DNA from: Bombilactobacillus bombi
Lineage (GTDB): Bacteria > Bacillota > Bacilli > Lactobacillales > Lactobacillaceae
Direction of reading: 5' to 3'
DNA length: 64,000 bases
NCBI RefSeq assembly: GCF_003522965.1
Contig: NZ_CP031513.1
Coordinates: 1,364,001-1,428,000, forward strand
A model generated the notes under the pieces. It saw nothing but the letters and a program-made list of their open reading frames with translations, was not told the origin of the DNA and did no database searches. Shown in pieces: positions 47,316 to 55,971 of this stretch. The position numbers and the translations under genes are program-made. Within the stretch, counting starts at the first letter, position 1. The number at the start of each line of letters is the position of its first letter.

Positions 47316-48065
47316 CTAGATATGTAGATAAAATCCCACAGCCACTCCAATAGCAATCGCACCTACAACCATTAACGATTCCATCCCCCGCTGCATTCCT
47401 GCTAATAAGTTGCCTTCAATTAAATCTCGTAAGGCGTTAGTCATCGGCACACCAGGTACCAAAGGCATAATCGCGCCAATAATAATATTGCTTGCATTAT
47501 GTCCTAAGCCACTTCGCACTAGCAATAACGTTAGTAAAGAAATAAAAAACGAGCCCAACAGCTCACTCACAAATCTAATCCGTGTTCGTTGACTAATTAA
47601 AGTAGTTAACAAATAACCACTAGCTCCAATCAAAAAACTCCACGGGAAATCCCACCAATCATAGTGCTGCGTAAAAATAATCATCAAACAGGCACTTTCC
47701 AGTCCAGCACCTAAAGTTTGTATCCACAATGGAAAAAGAGGCTTTTCTTGTTCAATTTGTTGTAATGCTTGTTGTAATTGAGCCAAAGATATTTCATGTT
47801 GAACAAATTGGCGGGACAAAGTATTTACTTTAGCAATGCGATTCATATCAATACCACGATGTGTTACTTGCATAAAACGTGTATATGGCGCTTGACGAAT
47901 ACTAATTAAAACTCCTGTCAAACTGGTAAAAGCTGCATTATGTTCTTCATCACCCGCACAAGCAATACGGCGCATTGTATCTTCAACCCGATACATTTCG
48001 GATCCTGATTCTACAAGAATTTTACCTGCTAATAAACAAGATTGCGTTAGTTCAACTTTGGCCAT
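47316..48065 (-). CDS. Threonine/serine exporter, large subunit (ThrE/DUF1212)
   Basis: 249 residues from the ATG at 48065, which has AAGGAG at 7 bases; the longer frame from 48092 lacks one. A cytoplasmic N-terminal domain (ESGSEMYRVEDTMRRIA, DMNRIAKVNTLSRQ) is typical of DUF1212, followed by five membrane helices and IMPLVPGVPMTNALRD. It acts with the downstream small subunit as a split ThrE-type exporter. Confidence 0.88.
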   Translation of the reverse strand: MAKVELTQSCLLAGKILVESGSEMYRVEDTMRRIACAGDEEHNAAFTSLTGVLISIRQAPYTRFMQVTHRGIDMNRIAKVNTLSRQFVQHEISLAQLQQALQQIEQEKPLFPLWIQTLGAGLESACLMIIFTQHYDWWDFPWSFLIGASGYLLTTLISQRTRIRFVSELLGSFFISLLTLLLVRSGLGHNASNIIIGAIMPLVPGVPMTNALRDLIEGNLLAGMQRGMESLMVVGAIAIGVAVGFYLHI

Positions 48066-48186
48066 TGTTGACTCCTTTTTCCAAAACAACATAACTTTTC
48101 ATTACTTTGGGTAACTAGTAGTATTAGAACAATTTATCATACATATGTTCCCTTTTACAACTTAGAATATCTCAAGTTGAAGTTAC

Positions 48187-48621
48187 TTAGTTTGATATCT
48201 GACTAATTTGTCCTAACTTTTGATAGTCAACTCGATTATGATGGCGTAACTTGACTGACATCGTATTAAATCTTAAAACTACCGGTTTGGTATAATGCAG
48301 TTCTCGTTGAAAAGCATTTAAACTAGCTTGTAATTCTTGCTGGTCTTGAGCTCCTGCAACCGCACTTAATGTACCCTTGAGCATCACCGAAGAATGAGCG
48401 TCTTCATTGAAACTGATAACAGCCGCGCTAGATGAATTGAGCAAATTTTTAAAGGTGGTTGACTGTTCACTTGTGTAAAATAAAATTGATTTAACACTTC
48501 GATGGATGGGCAAGGGTGTCAGAACTACCAAACTAGGAAAGTTCATTTTATCAAGTGTTGCTACTTCTAGTACAGTAGCCTTTTTAATTTCTTGATTTGC
48601 CTGATCTAATGTATTGACCAT
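48187..48621 (-). CDS. Pyridoxamine-5'-phosphate-oxidase-like (FMN split-barrel) protein
   Basis: 144 residues with the fold pattern of small FMN-binding split-barrel proteins: ATVLEVATLD at the start, ILFYTSEQSTTFKNLLNSSSAAVISF in the middle, then VMLKGTLSAV. Members bind FMN or F420 and reduce small substrates or act in stress. The exact substrate is unknown. Single gene between the ThrE pair and the divergent Asp23 operon. Confidence 0.7.
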   Translation of the reverse strand: MVNTLDQANQEIKKATVLEVATLDKMNFPSLVVLTPLPIHRSVKSILFYTSEQSTTFKNLLNSSSAAVISFNEDAHSSVMLKGTLSAVAGAQDQQELQASLNAFQRELHYTKPVVLRFNTMSVKLRHHNRVDYQKLGQISQISN

Positions 48622-48744
48622 TAATTTTCCTCATTTCATAATTTAAGTTTATTGTAGCTGATTTTTTAATCAAAAACAGCATTTTAAAATTATTTACGGA
48701 CAATATACTAAAGTGCTAAGATAAAGACAAAGGAGGTGAGATTT

Positions 48745-49302
48745 TTGAACCGAGGTTGGAAATGGTTATTAACAATTATTACTTTGTTAGTGCTGCCCCT
48801 ACCGGCTTTGGCTTTTAGTGCTAACTGGAACTTAATCCAGCCTTACATTAAATTGAAACTGCCACAAGTGACCTTAAACAATCAATATATTCGCTACTAC
48901 TTGTTCTTCAGTGGTGCTGTTGTATTGGTATTTTTAATTATTATTTTAATTGTCGTACTGTGTTATCCAACCAGACGCAAATTTAATTTAATCAATAAAA
49001 ATTATGGCCGCTTGACAGTCACTACCAAGGCAATTAATAATTTTGTCAAAGCTTCATTAGAAACCGAACCTTATTTAAAAAATCCCAAGGTTAGCTCTCG
49101 TCTGACTAAAAGACATCTTAAAATTAATGTCAGTGGTGATTTGTTATCTGGTTCTAATGCTCAGGCTAAGTTTGACAAATACTTACATAACTTAGAAGAT
49201 GACTTGCGTAATCTTTTAGGAATTGAGCAAAAGCCAAAAGTCAGCATTAAACTAACGAATTATCATCCAGACAAGCAACAAAAGGATCGCGAATTGCAAT
49301 AA
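48745..49302 (+). CDS. amaP: Alkaline-shock membrane anchor protein AmaP
   Basis: 185 residues begun at the TTG at 48745, which has a perfect AGGAGG 8 bases upstream; the frame's earlier GTG lies inside that site. Two membrane helices (~7-25 and ~50-74) are followed by a cytoplasmic Asp23-like domain with KAINNFVKASLETEPYLKNP. AmaP anchors Asp23 at the membrane in staphylococci. First gene of an operon with DUF2273 and Asp23. Confidence 0.87.
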   Translation: MNRGWKWLLTIITLLVLPLPALAFSANWNLIQPYIKLKLPQVTLNNQYIRYYLFFSGAVVLVFLIIILIVVLCYPTRRKFNLINKNYGRLTVTTKAINNFVKASLETEPYLKNPKVSSRLTKRHLKINVSGDLLSGSNAQAKFDKYLHNLEDDLRNLLGIEQKPKVSIKLTNYHPDKQQKDRELQ

Positions 49303-49314
49303 GGGGTGGGAATA

Positions 49315-49497
49315 ATGAAGGACTTTTTCAAACAATATCAACGAGAAATTATAGGCGGCGTAATTGGCTTCTTGATAGCTATTTGTTTTATAACTATCGG
49401 ATTCATTAAAACTATTTTTGTAGCCTTTTTCGTTGTTATTGGTGGTTTGGGGGGACATTATTTGCCCCAGTTATTACATTTAATTCAAAAAAATTAG
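49315..49497 (+). CDS. DUF2273 small membrane protein
   Basis: 60 residues from the ATG at 49315 (AAGGGGTGGG upstream). Two membrane helices with a glycine-rich turn (IIGGVIGFLIAICFITIG, FFVVIGGLGGHYLP). This is the DUF2273 pattern, which accompanies Asp23/AmaP in many Gram-positives. It lies 12 bases after amaP and 13 before asp23. Confidence 0.88.
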   Translation: MKDFFKQYQREIIGGVIGFLIAICFITIGFIKTIFVAFFVVIGGLGGHYLPQLLHLIQKN

Positions 49498-49510
49498 GAG
49501 GATATTTATT

Positions 49511-50005
49511 ATGGCTAAAGAAGCAGAAAAAAAACAAACAGAAATAAAAGGCGAATTAACTTACGATCAAAAGGTTGTCCAAAAGATTATTGGCATGGCT
49601 TTATCTAGTATCAATGGTTTATTAACTGTTGATGGAGGCTTTTTCTCTAACTTAACAGATAAACTAGTGAACACTGATGATGTTACTTCTGGTATTAATG
49701 TTGAAGTCGGCAAAAAACAAGTCGCAGTGGACATTGATATTGTTGCTGAATATGGCACTAACATTTCCAAGTTGTACGACGAAATAAAAAATAAAATTTA
49801 CGACAAAGTCATGAATATGACTGGACTAGAAGTCGTCGAAGTTAATGTTAATGTCGCAGATGTTAAAACAAAACAAGAACATGAAAAAGATTCCACCAGC
49901 TTACAAGATAAACTCACTCATGTAGGCAAAAATGTCAAGCAAGATACCGAAAAAGTCAAAGATAATGTCAAAGATAAGGCTGAAGATCAAACACGCGTCA
50001 AATAA
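49511..50005 (+). CDS. Asp23/Gls24 family envelope stress protein
   Basis: 164 residues. The Asp23 domain spans ~10-120 (GELTYDQKVVQKIIGMALSSINGLLTVDGG, VAVDIDIVAEYGTNI, MTGLEVVEVNVNVADV). A Lys/Asp-rich tail follows. The family is abundant and membrane-tethered by AmaP, and is linked to alkaline and envelope stress. Last gene of the three-gene operon, followed by a perfect terminator. Confidence 0.93.
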   Translation: MAKEAEKKQTEIKGELTYDQKVVQKIIGMALSSINGLLTVDGGFFSNLTDKLVNTDDVTSGINVEVGKKQVAVDIDIVAEYGTNISKLYDEIKNKIYDKVMNMTGLEVVEVNVNVADVKTKQEHEKDSTSLQDKLTHVGKNVKQDTEKVKDNVKDKAEDQTRVK

Positions 50006-50024
50006 GCTTTGCATTAATTCATGC

Positions 50025-50065
50025 AAAAAGGATACAAAGACAATCCTGTCTTTGTATCCTTTTTT
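50025..50065. terminator. Terminator after asp23
   Basis: Perfect 17-base stem AAAAAGGATACAAAGACA/TGTCTTTGTATCCTTTTT, also serving the converging gene at 50080. Confidence 0.95.
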
Positions 50066-50079
50066 GAACTCAACTAAAT

Positions 50080-50439
50080 TTAACTTTTCTCTAATTCCAG
50101 CTGATCTAACAACTTTTTAACTTTTTGATTAGTGATCTTTTCATCTTGATCACTATTTAATTCCAGTAAAATTTGATTACCGACTACAAAGATAATCTCA
50201 TCATTACTGTTATCATCAATCAAATATCCTAATTTTAAAAATGATTCCAGATTCTTAATTTGTTCTGGATCTCGTTTGGTCAGAATATCATGTACTAACT
50301 TATACAAAAATAGTTTCAAATTGCGCGTCCGTAATTTACTTTTACGATGTTCATCATAATATGGAAGAAACAACGCAACAATTACGGCTGCTATTTCTGC
50401 ACTAGCAGTCACCCATTCTGAAAGTGGACCCCATTCCAT
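50080..50439 (-). CDS. Small single-helix membrane protein, unknown
   Basis: 119 residues. A hydrophobic helix at ~10-28 (VTASAEIAAVIVALFLPYY), followed by a basic and then acidic cytoplasmic helical region. Ribosome site GAGGTGA. I do not recognise a family. It lies 26 bases after the DHA2 exporter stop on the same strand and may be co-transcribed with it. Confidence 0.6.
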   Translation of the reverse strand: MEWGPLSEWVTASAEIAAVIVALFLPYYDEHRKSKLRTRNLKLFLYKLVHDILTKRDPEQIKNLESFLKLGYLIDDNSNDEIIFVVGNQILLELNSDQDEKITNQKVKKLLDQLELEKS

Positions 50440-50465
50440 AAGTATATCACCTCAACGTGATTATA

Positions 50466-51878
50466 CTATTTCAAGTCCGCAGTTGCATCTTCTGGTTTTA
50501 AAGTTAACGCCAGAATTAAACCAGCTAAGGCCAACGCTAAAGTGAAGTATAAACCAAAATGCACGCCATTAGTAAATTGTGCTGCTTTGTCCATTCCATG
50601 ATAAGCATTTTGTCCTAAACTCAAAAAGCTGGTTGCCAATGCTGTTGCCACTGCTCCAATGATTTGTTGCATTGTGTTTAAAATTGTACTCCCATCAGCT
50701 GATTCAGGTCCTTGCAAAGCATTCAAAGCATGTGTTTGCACTGGTGACATTGCCAAAGGACAGCCAATCATCAAAATAATATGAGCCGCAATAACATAGG
50801 CAATTGTTGATTTACTACTGGAGAAAATCAACATTATAATGCCAATTACAGCAATGGCAAATCCAGCCACTGCCGGCTTTTTGGCACCTAAAGAATCAAA
50901 TAATCTTCCAGCAAAAGCAGAAACAATTGCGTTGATAATCCCCCCTGGCAACATAATAATACCGGTCAAGGCCACTGGTAACAATAGACCTCGTTGCAAA
51001 TATTGTGGCAACAAATACATTGCTGATAGAATAATTGCAAAATCTAACATCACACCAAATGCCCCTTGGGCAAAGGCTACTTTTTTAAAAACATGCAAAT
51101 TAATAATTGGCTGTTCCAAATGCAATTGCCGATAAGCATATAAAACAAGCACTATAATACCTATCACTAACATCATTAAAACTGCAGGTGAGCCCCAACC
51201 TAAATCGGAGGCAAAACTAACACCCATTACTAAACACGAAAAACCAATAATCGACTCTAATAACGATAATAAGTCAACTTTAGGTTTAGTAATTTGACCA
51301 ACATTAGGCAGCCCTGCTATTGCACAAATTAACGCAATTAATAAGAACGGAATAAAAAACCAAAAAATCCAATTCCACGCCAACTTGCCCAATATAATTC
51401 CTGTAATGGTCGGTCCAATTGCAGGAGCCAGCATAATAACTAATGCACAGACACCCATGGCCGTTCCCATTTTATGGGGTGGAAAAATTAACATTGCCAC
51501 TGTAAACATTAACGGCAAAATCAATCCTGTTCCTAATCCTTGAATCATTCGTCCAATTAACAAAATTGTAAAACTAGGTGCTAAAGCAGCAATTACGGCA
51601 CCAATAATAAAATCCAATAAACCCGTAATAACAATTTGACGAGTAGTAAACCATTTAGTCAATAAGCTAGAAAACGGCAAAATAATTCCAATTACTAACA
51701 TATAACCTGTAACTAGCCATTGAACACTTCCTGAATTAATTTGAAATGTTTTCATTAACTGAGGCAAAGCAATATTTAATGACGTTTCAGAAAGCATTCC
51801 GACAAACGCCCCAATCATCATACTTGCCATGGCAAACCAAGGGCGTTTAACATTAACCCTTGCTTGATTCTTTTTCAT
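50466..51878 (-). CDS. DHA2-family MFS multidrug exporter
   Basis: 470 residues with about 14 membrane helices. The N-terminus shows the EmrB/QacA pattern: MIGAFVGMLSETSLNIALPQL, TGYMLVIGIILPFSSLL and GRMIQGLGTGLILPLMFTV. Members export drugs and other amphipathic compounds using the proton gradient. Ribosome site GAGGAG before the ATG. No regulator gene is adjacent. Confidence 0.88.
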   Translation of the reverse strand: MKKNQARVNVKRPWFAMASMMIGAFVGMLSETSLNIALPQLMKTFQINSGSVQWLVTGYMLVIGIILPFSSLLTKWFTTRQIVITGLLDFIIGAVIAALAPSFTILLIGRMIQGLGTGLILPLMFTVAMLIFPPHKMGTAMGVCALVIMLAPAIGPTITGIILGKLAWNWIFWFFIPFLLIALICAIAGLPNVGQITKPKVDLLSLLESIIGFSCLVMGVSFASDLGWGSPAVLMMLVIGIIVLVLYAYRQLHLEQPIINLHVFKKVAFAQGAFGVMLDFAIILSAMYLLPQYLQRGLLLPVALTGIIMLPGGIINAIVSAFAGRLFDSLGAKKPAVAGFAIAVIGIIMLIFSSSKSTIAYVIAAHIILMIGCPLAMSPVQTHALNALQGPESADGSTILNTMQQIIGAVATALATSFLSLGQNAYHGMDKAAQFTNGVHFGLYFTLALALAGLILALTLKPEDATADLK

Positions 51879-52162
51879 TAAAAAACTCCTCTCAACTTCT
51901 TGGCCCTTAGGGCAACTCGATTATCTTATCAAAATAAAAAAAATTGTGTAAGTCCTTTTAAATTATTTTCGGAAATTTTTTTGTAATTATATGAGAAATA
52001 AACTATCTTTTTGAGATTATTAACAAGCGCAAAAGCCTAATAAACTAATTAATTGAAACACCTTAAGCTTCATGTTATGATACTAAAAATACAGCTTGTT
52101 GATTTTATCGAACAAACTGAAGTTATACTTACTTAATGATATTTATAAAGGCGGTGTTTTAA

Positions 52163-52291
52163 ATGTTTCCTATTTCTAGGACAGTTATCGCTGTACTCTT
52201 ACTTTTTATTTCTATTACAACTATTTCTTTAATTACGTCCGCCATTATTTGGATTATTATTAAAAAACATCGAGATGGTTGGAATGGTTAA
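52163..52291 (+). CDS. 42-residue membrane peptide upstream of a GT2 glycosyltransferase
   Basis: Too short for a routine ORF list. ATG at 52163 follows AAGGCGG. It reads MFPISRTVIAVLLLF, a hydrophobic helix to about residue 33, then IKKHRDGWNG and a stop. It overlaps the start of the glycosyltransferase gene by 17 bases in another frame, a typical coupling arrangement. Processive GT2 synthases such as IcaA or PgaC often need a small membrane partner (IcaD, PgaD). This may play that role, though it is much smaller and shows no clear similarity. Confidence 0.6.
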   Translation: MFPISRTVIAVLLLFISITTISLITSAIIWIIIKKHRDGWNG

Positions 52292-53588
52292 ATTCTTTAT
52301 CAGTATTTACGGTGGAATTCTCTTCATATTTTTAAATTATCTTTTCTTGCAGCTTTTGTTGGGACTATTTAGCTTTCATCATGATTATCCGCTTATTAAA
52401 AAACAACTTACTGCCAAGCAAATCGATCCTGAATTGTTTTATTTCATCATCATTCCTTGTTGTAATGAAGAAGCCGTCATTGCACGGACACTCACGCAAC
52501 TTTGTCAACTTGATTTTCAGGGTAAAATTATCGCAATTGACGATGGTTCAACTGATCAAACTGCCCAACAAATTCAAACAGTTCACAATGACAAAATCCA
52601 TTATTTAAAGCGGGTGCTCCCTAATGCCCAAACTGGTAAGGGTGAGGCTTTAAACCATGCCTTAAAAATATGTGAACAAATAATTCAACAAAAACATCTC
52701 AATCCTAATAAAGTGATTATTGGCGTCGTTGACGCCGACGGTGCCCTATCTAAAAATTCTTTTAATGTCTTAAACCACTATTTTTCTAATCCAAAAACTA
52801 TTGCAGCACAATTACGTGTCAAGATGTATCCGCAATTTGAGAACACTTTACAAATCTCTCAAGATGCTGAATTTTTTACTATTATTAATTTATTGCAAAA
52901 TATGCGCATGTATACCCGTACTGTTGGTTTAAGTGGTAATGGTCAATTCTTTCGTTTGCAGCCCATTGTAGAAAAAATTGGCCACCAACCTTGGGGCAAT
53001 GCCCTTTTAGATAATTATGAATTGACCCTCAAGCTTATGCTACAAAAAATTCCCATTGATTATATTAGCCATGCTTGGGTTTATCAGCAATCTCTAAAAA
53101 ATATGCGTGCTTACATTCGTCAACGCAGCCGCTGGGCTCAAGGAGATTTAGATTGTCTTAAATATTTAAAACCCGTACTTCAAAGTTCTGCTTTAGATTT
53201 TTGGCAAAAGGGGGGTATTCTACTGTTCTTTATTCAACCCTGGTTAAATTTCATGGCAGATATTGCTGTTTTTGGACTTTTTTTATTAACTGTCAAACAA
53301 GTTATTTTTATTTTAATAGCAAGACACTTTAACTTAGCTATTATCAACAAGCTTGTCATTAATATTGTTGTTTTATTTGTCAGTTCCAGTTCTTGGGGTG
53401 TTTTATTTACTTTTCTTTATCATTATGATTTAAAACATAACCATGAAACACGTCCTTCTAAAAAATATCTATTGAGATTACCTATCTTAATTGCTTATAT
53501 GTATTTAATTTTATTTTTTAGTATTAGCATAGCCTTCTGGCGGCACTTACGTCATAAATCTAGCTGGATTAAGACTAAACATGAATAA
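52275..53588 (+). CDS. Membrane-bound processive glycosyltransferase, family 2
   Basis: 437 residues. N-terminal helix (~7-29), then a cytoplasmic GT2 domain with PCCNEEAVIARTL, AIDDGSTDQT (UDP-binding Asp), GVVDADGALS (DXD-like), GNGQFFR and QRSRWAQGD (the QXXRW motif of processive synthases). Three C-terminal helices from ~315 follow. This layout fits the cellulose/poly-N-acetylglucosamine/hyaluronan synthase type. It probably makes an extracellular polysaccharide; the sugar cannot be told. No other polymer genes are nearby. An alternative start is the ATG at 52284. Confidence 0.88.
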   Translation: MVGMVKFFISIYGGILFIFLNYLFLQLLLGLFSFHHDYPLIKKQLTAKQIDPELFYFIIIPCCNEEAVIARTLTQLCQLDFQGKIIAIDDGSTDQTAQQIQTVHNDKIHYLKRVLPNAQTGKGEALNHALKICEQIIQQKHLNPNKVIIGVVDADGALSKNSFNVLNHYFSNPKTIAAQLRVKMYPQFENTLQISQDAEFFTIINLLQNMRMYTRTVGLSGNGQFFRLQPIVEKIGHQPWGNALLDNYELTLKLMLQKIPIDYISHAWVYQQSLKNMRAYIRQRSRWAQGDLDCLKYLKPVLQSSALDFWQKGGILLFFIQPWLNFMADIAVFGLFLLTVKQVIFILIARHFNLAIINKLVINIVVLFVSSSSWGVLFTFLYHYDLKHNHETRPSKKYLLRLPILIAYMYLILFFSISIAFWRHLRHKSSWIKTKHE

Positions 53589-53625
53589 AATAGGGAGTAG
53601 ACTAATCTTGTCCAACTCCCTATTT
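53588..53625. terminator. Bidirectional terminator after the glycosyltransferase gene
   Basis: Perfect stem AAATAGGGAGT/ACTCCCTATTT between converging genes. Confidence 0.9.
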
Positions 53626-53626
53626 A

Positions 53627-54280
53627 TTATCCATCAATCACAGTAAAACGCTGTTGATGATGTGTCGGTTGCCAAATCTCTTGAGTCAATGCAGTTGCCA
53701 TGGTTCCAGCAGTCGTTTGCGATTGACCTTGTTGATTAAACATTAACTTATTATCACCCGTTAAAATTTGTTGAGCTTTAGGTCCCGGAACAAAATTTAA
53801 TCCAGGAGAAATACCAAACCAATCCACATTATCAACCAATTGTAAGAATTCTAACTCTTGATATTGATAATGTGGTACAGCAGTTTCAGCATTAGTATTG
53901 GCAGATTGTTCTATATCGGACAATAGTACATGTTGGTCATTGCCGATTAATAAACTGCCAGCTCCCAAGATGAATCCCAAGCGAACTTTTTTATTTTCAC
54001 GAAATTGGCTTGCTAAACGTGTAGCTAAATCCACGTGCAAATAGGCTTTTTCTGGTGTAGTTGCAAAAGCATCAATAATAACATCACTATCAGCAAAATC
54101 GGTTAACTCAAGCTGAAAAGCATCTTTGGCCAAAATTTGGATAGCTGAATACTGTTTCTGCAAAGCTGTTAATTTATCAGTATTTCGTCCATTCGCAATT
54201 ACAGCCATTCCTTGAGCGACTGCAGCTTGAACAAAAGCTGAACCGGCCATTCCTGTAGCACCAATTACGAATACTTGCAT
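53627..54280 (-). CDS. NAD(P)-binding (NmrA/YwnB-like) short-chain protein
   Basis: 217 residues from the ATG at 54280, which has AAGGAAGG 6 bases upstream; longer frames lack this. Rossmann fold with GATGMAGSAF, NGRNTDKLTAL, DVIIDAF and a substrate segment WFGISPGLNFVPGPKAQQ. Similar proteins are NADPH-binding reductases or epimerase-like regulators of unknown substrate. Single gene. Confidence 0.75.
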   Translation of the reverse strand: MQVFVIGATGMAGSAFVQAAVAQGMAVIANGRNTDKLTALQKQYSAIQILAKDAFQLELTDFADSDVIIDAFATTPEKAYLHVDLATRLASQFRENKKVRLGFILGAGSLLIGNDQHVLLSDIEQSANTNAETAVPHYQYQELEFLQLVDNVDWFGISPGLNFVPGPKAQQILTGDNKLMFNQQGQSQTTAGTMATALTQEIWQPTHHQQRFTVIDG

Positions 54281-54415
54281 ATACATCCTTCCTTTCACCT
54301 GTAAAATAACATAATCTATGCAGGTTAGCGAATAAAAGGAATTAAATTGCCCCAAACTATTTCATACTAAAAATTCATTTAATGATTTATAAATATAACT
54401 ATATATAAACTGTTT

Positions 54416-55618
54416 TCACTTGATTATTTTTTCTAATTGATCAGCTATTTTTTCAGCAATTTGGCTTTTAGGTAATAAATCAGTTGTTATCGGCGGCTGA
54501 TTAGAAGCAATCATCGTTACTCGATTTGTGTCACCATTAAAGCCTACTCCTGGTTTTGAAACATCATTAGCGATGACTAAGTCTAAATTTTTTTGAACTA
54601 ACTTTTTCCGAGCATTTGCAACTAGATTTTGTGTTTCTGCTGCAAAGCCAATTGTAATTTGATCAGGACGTTTTATTTGCGCTACAGCTTGCAAAATATC
54701 TGGTGTCTTTTCTAATTCTAAAGACCATTGATTATTATCAGAATTTTTTTTGATTTTTTGCTGGGCCGTTGTTATTGGTTTAAAATCTGCCACTGCTGCT
54801 GTCATAATTAACGCATCTTGACTCGGAAATTTCTGTAAAACAGCTTCGTAGAGCTCTTCAGTGCTAGTAATCGACTGTAATTTAACCATCGTTGGGGCTG
54901 TTAATTTCGTTGGCGCTGAAATTAGGGTTACTTCTGCTCCACGCTGCTGTAAAGCTTGGGCAATAGCATAGCCCATTTTTCCCGAGGAATCATTAGCCAA
55001 AAAGCGTACTGGATCTAACCGTTCACGTGTACCACCAGCGGTTACTAAAATTTTTTTACCCGTTAATATTGTTGGCACAAACAAGCTAGCAGTAATCATT
55101 GCCAAGATTTGTTGAGGTTCTGCCATACGGCCTTTACCCTGATAACCTTCAGCCAAAAAACCAGTTTCAGGATCTATCAACTTTATACCATCTGCTTGCA
55201 GTAGTTGAATATTACGTCGGACTGCTGGATTAGACCACATATGATTATTCATTGCTGGTGCTACTAATTTAGGTGCTGTGGTTGCCATTAAAGTTAAACT
55301 CGCAAAATCATCTGCAATCCCTTGCGCCATTTTGCCGATTATATCAGCACTAGCTGGTGCAACTACCGCTAAATCTGTCCAGTCAGCCAATTCAATATGA
55401 TCGACAATTGTCGGATGCTGTCCAGCAAAAGTGTCAGTCATGACTTCGTGCTTAGATAAAGTTTGAAAACTCAAAGGTGTTACAAATTTTTGGGCCGCAG
55501 CAGTCATTACCACCCGCACTTGAGCTTGTTGTTTAACCAGCATGCGAACTAAAGTTAATGCCTTATAAGCAGCGATACTACCAGTCACGTAAAGAGTAAT
55601 ATGTTGATTTTTGAGCAT
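54416..55618 (-). CDS. coaBC: Bifunctional phosphopantothenoylcysteine decarboxylase / phosphopantothenate-cysteine ligase
   Basis: A 400-residue enzyme for two steps of coenzyme A synthesis. The N-terminal FMN decarboxylase part (CoaC) has VTGSIAAYKA, VVAPASADIIGKMAQGIADD and the VAPAMNNHMW substrate motif. The C-terminal ligase part (CoaB) begins at about 187 with ILVTAGGTRERLDPVRFLAN and has NDVSKPGVGF near the end. Normal length. Ribosome site AGAGGA. Many lactobacilli carry CoaB and CoaC separately; the fusion here is the common bacterial form. Confidence 0.94.
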   Translation of the reverse strand: MLKNQHITLYVTGSIAAYKALTLVRMLVKQQAQVRVVMTAAAQKFVTPLSFQTLSKHEVMTDTFAGQHPTIVDHIELADWTDLAVVAPASADIIGKMAQGIADDFASLTLMATTAPKLVAPAMNNHMWSNPAVRRNIQLLQADGIKLIDPETGFLAEGYQGKGRMAEPQQILAMITASLFVPTILTGKKILVTAGGTRERLDPVRFLANDSSGKMGYAIAQALQQRGAEVTLISAPTKLTAPTMVKLQSITSTEELYEAVLQKFPSQDALIMTAAVADFKPITTAQQKIKKNSDNNQWSLELEKTPDILQAVAQIKRPDQITIGFAAETQNLVANARKKLVQKNLDLVIANDVSKPGVGFNGDTNRVTMIASNQPPITTDLLPKSQIAEKIADQLEKIIK

Positions 55619-55695
55619 TATTACAATCCTCTTTTTCTTTAATTGTCTTTATTATCGCACAGCTGAAAACAGTATTAAATTAATTAGTGTTATAG

Positions 55696-55725
55696 TTGCG
55701 TCTGACCATCGCTTCTTGTTAATAT
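55696..55725 (+). promoter_or_regulatory. Promoter for a probably leaderless HTH transcript
   Basis: TTGCGT (55696-55701), an 18-base spacer and TAATAT (55720-55725). The -10 box ends 7 bases before the ATG at 55733, so transcription would begin at or next to the start codon. This agrees with the lack of a ribosome site. Confidence 0.5.
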
Positions 55726-55732
55726 TTAGCTT

Positions 55733-55960
55733 ATGGAAAATATAAGAATAATCTTAAAAGACCAACGCCTACAAAATCATTATTCTATTCGTCAATTAAG
55801 TTTTATATTAAATAATCGGTATCATATTAAAGCTAGCAAATCAACTATTCAGCGTTTAGAAAATAGCAACACTGCTATTAGCGCTCAACTATTATGTGCC
55901 CTGGCTGATTTGTATGAATTAGATCTAGAAGAATTAAAAGGTATTATTTTAAAAAAATAA
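55733..55960 (+). CDS. Small XRE-like DNA-binding protein, possibly leaderless
   Basis: 75 residues with HTH SIRQLSFILNNRYHIKASKSTIQRLENS and a tail of XRE type (LLCALADLYELDLEELKGIIL). Same subtype as the protein at 46479. No Shine-Dalgarno sequence precedes the ATG, unusual in this window. Function unknown; it converges on the PTS operon. Confidence 0.72.
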   Translation: MENIRIILKDQRLQNHYSIRQLSFILNNRYHIKASKSTIQRLENSNTAISAQLLCALADLYELDLEELKGIILKK

Positions 55961-55971
55961 AAAATCATAAT

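Noticed and set aside
49252-49458. Minus-strand frame with a hydrophobic end opposite the DUF2273 gene
   Set aside because: Mirror of a membrane protein gene with a clear ribosome site on the other strand.
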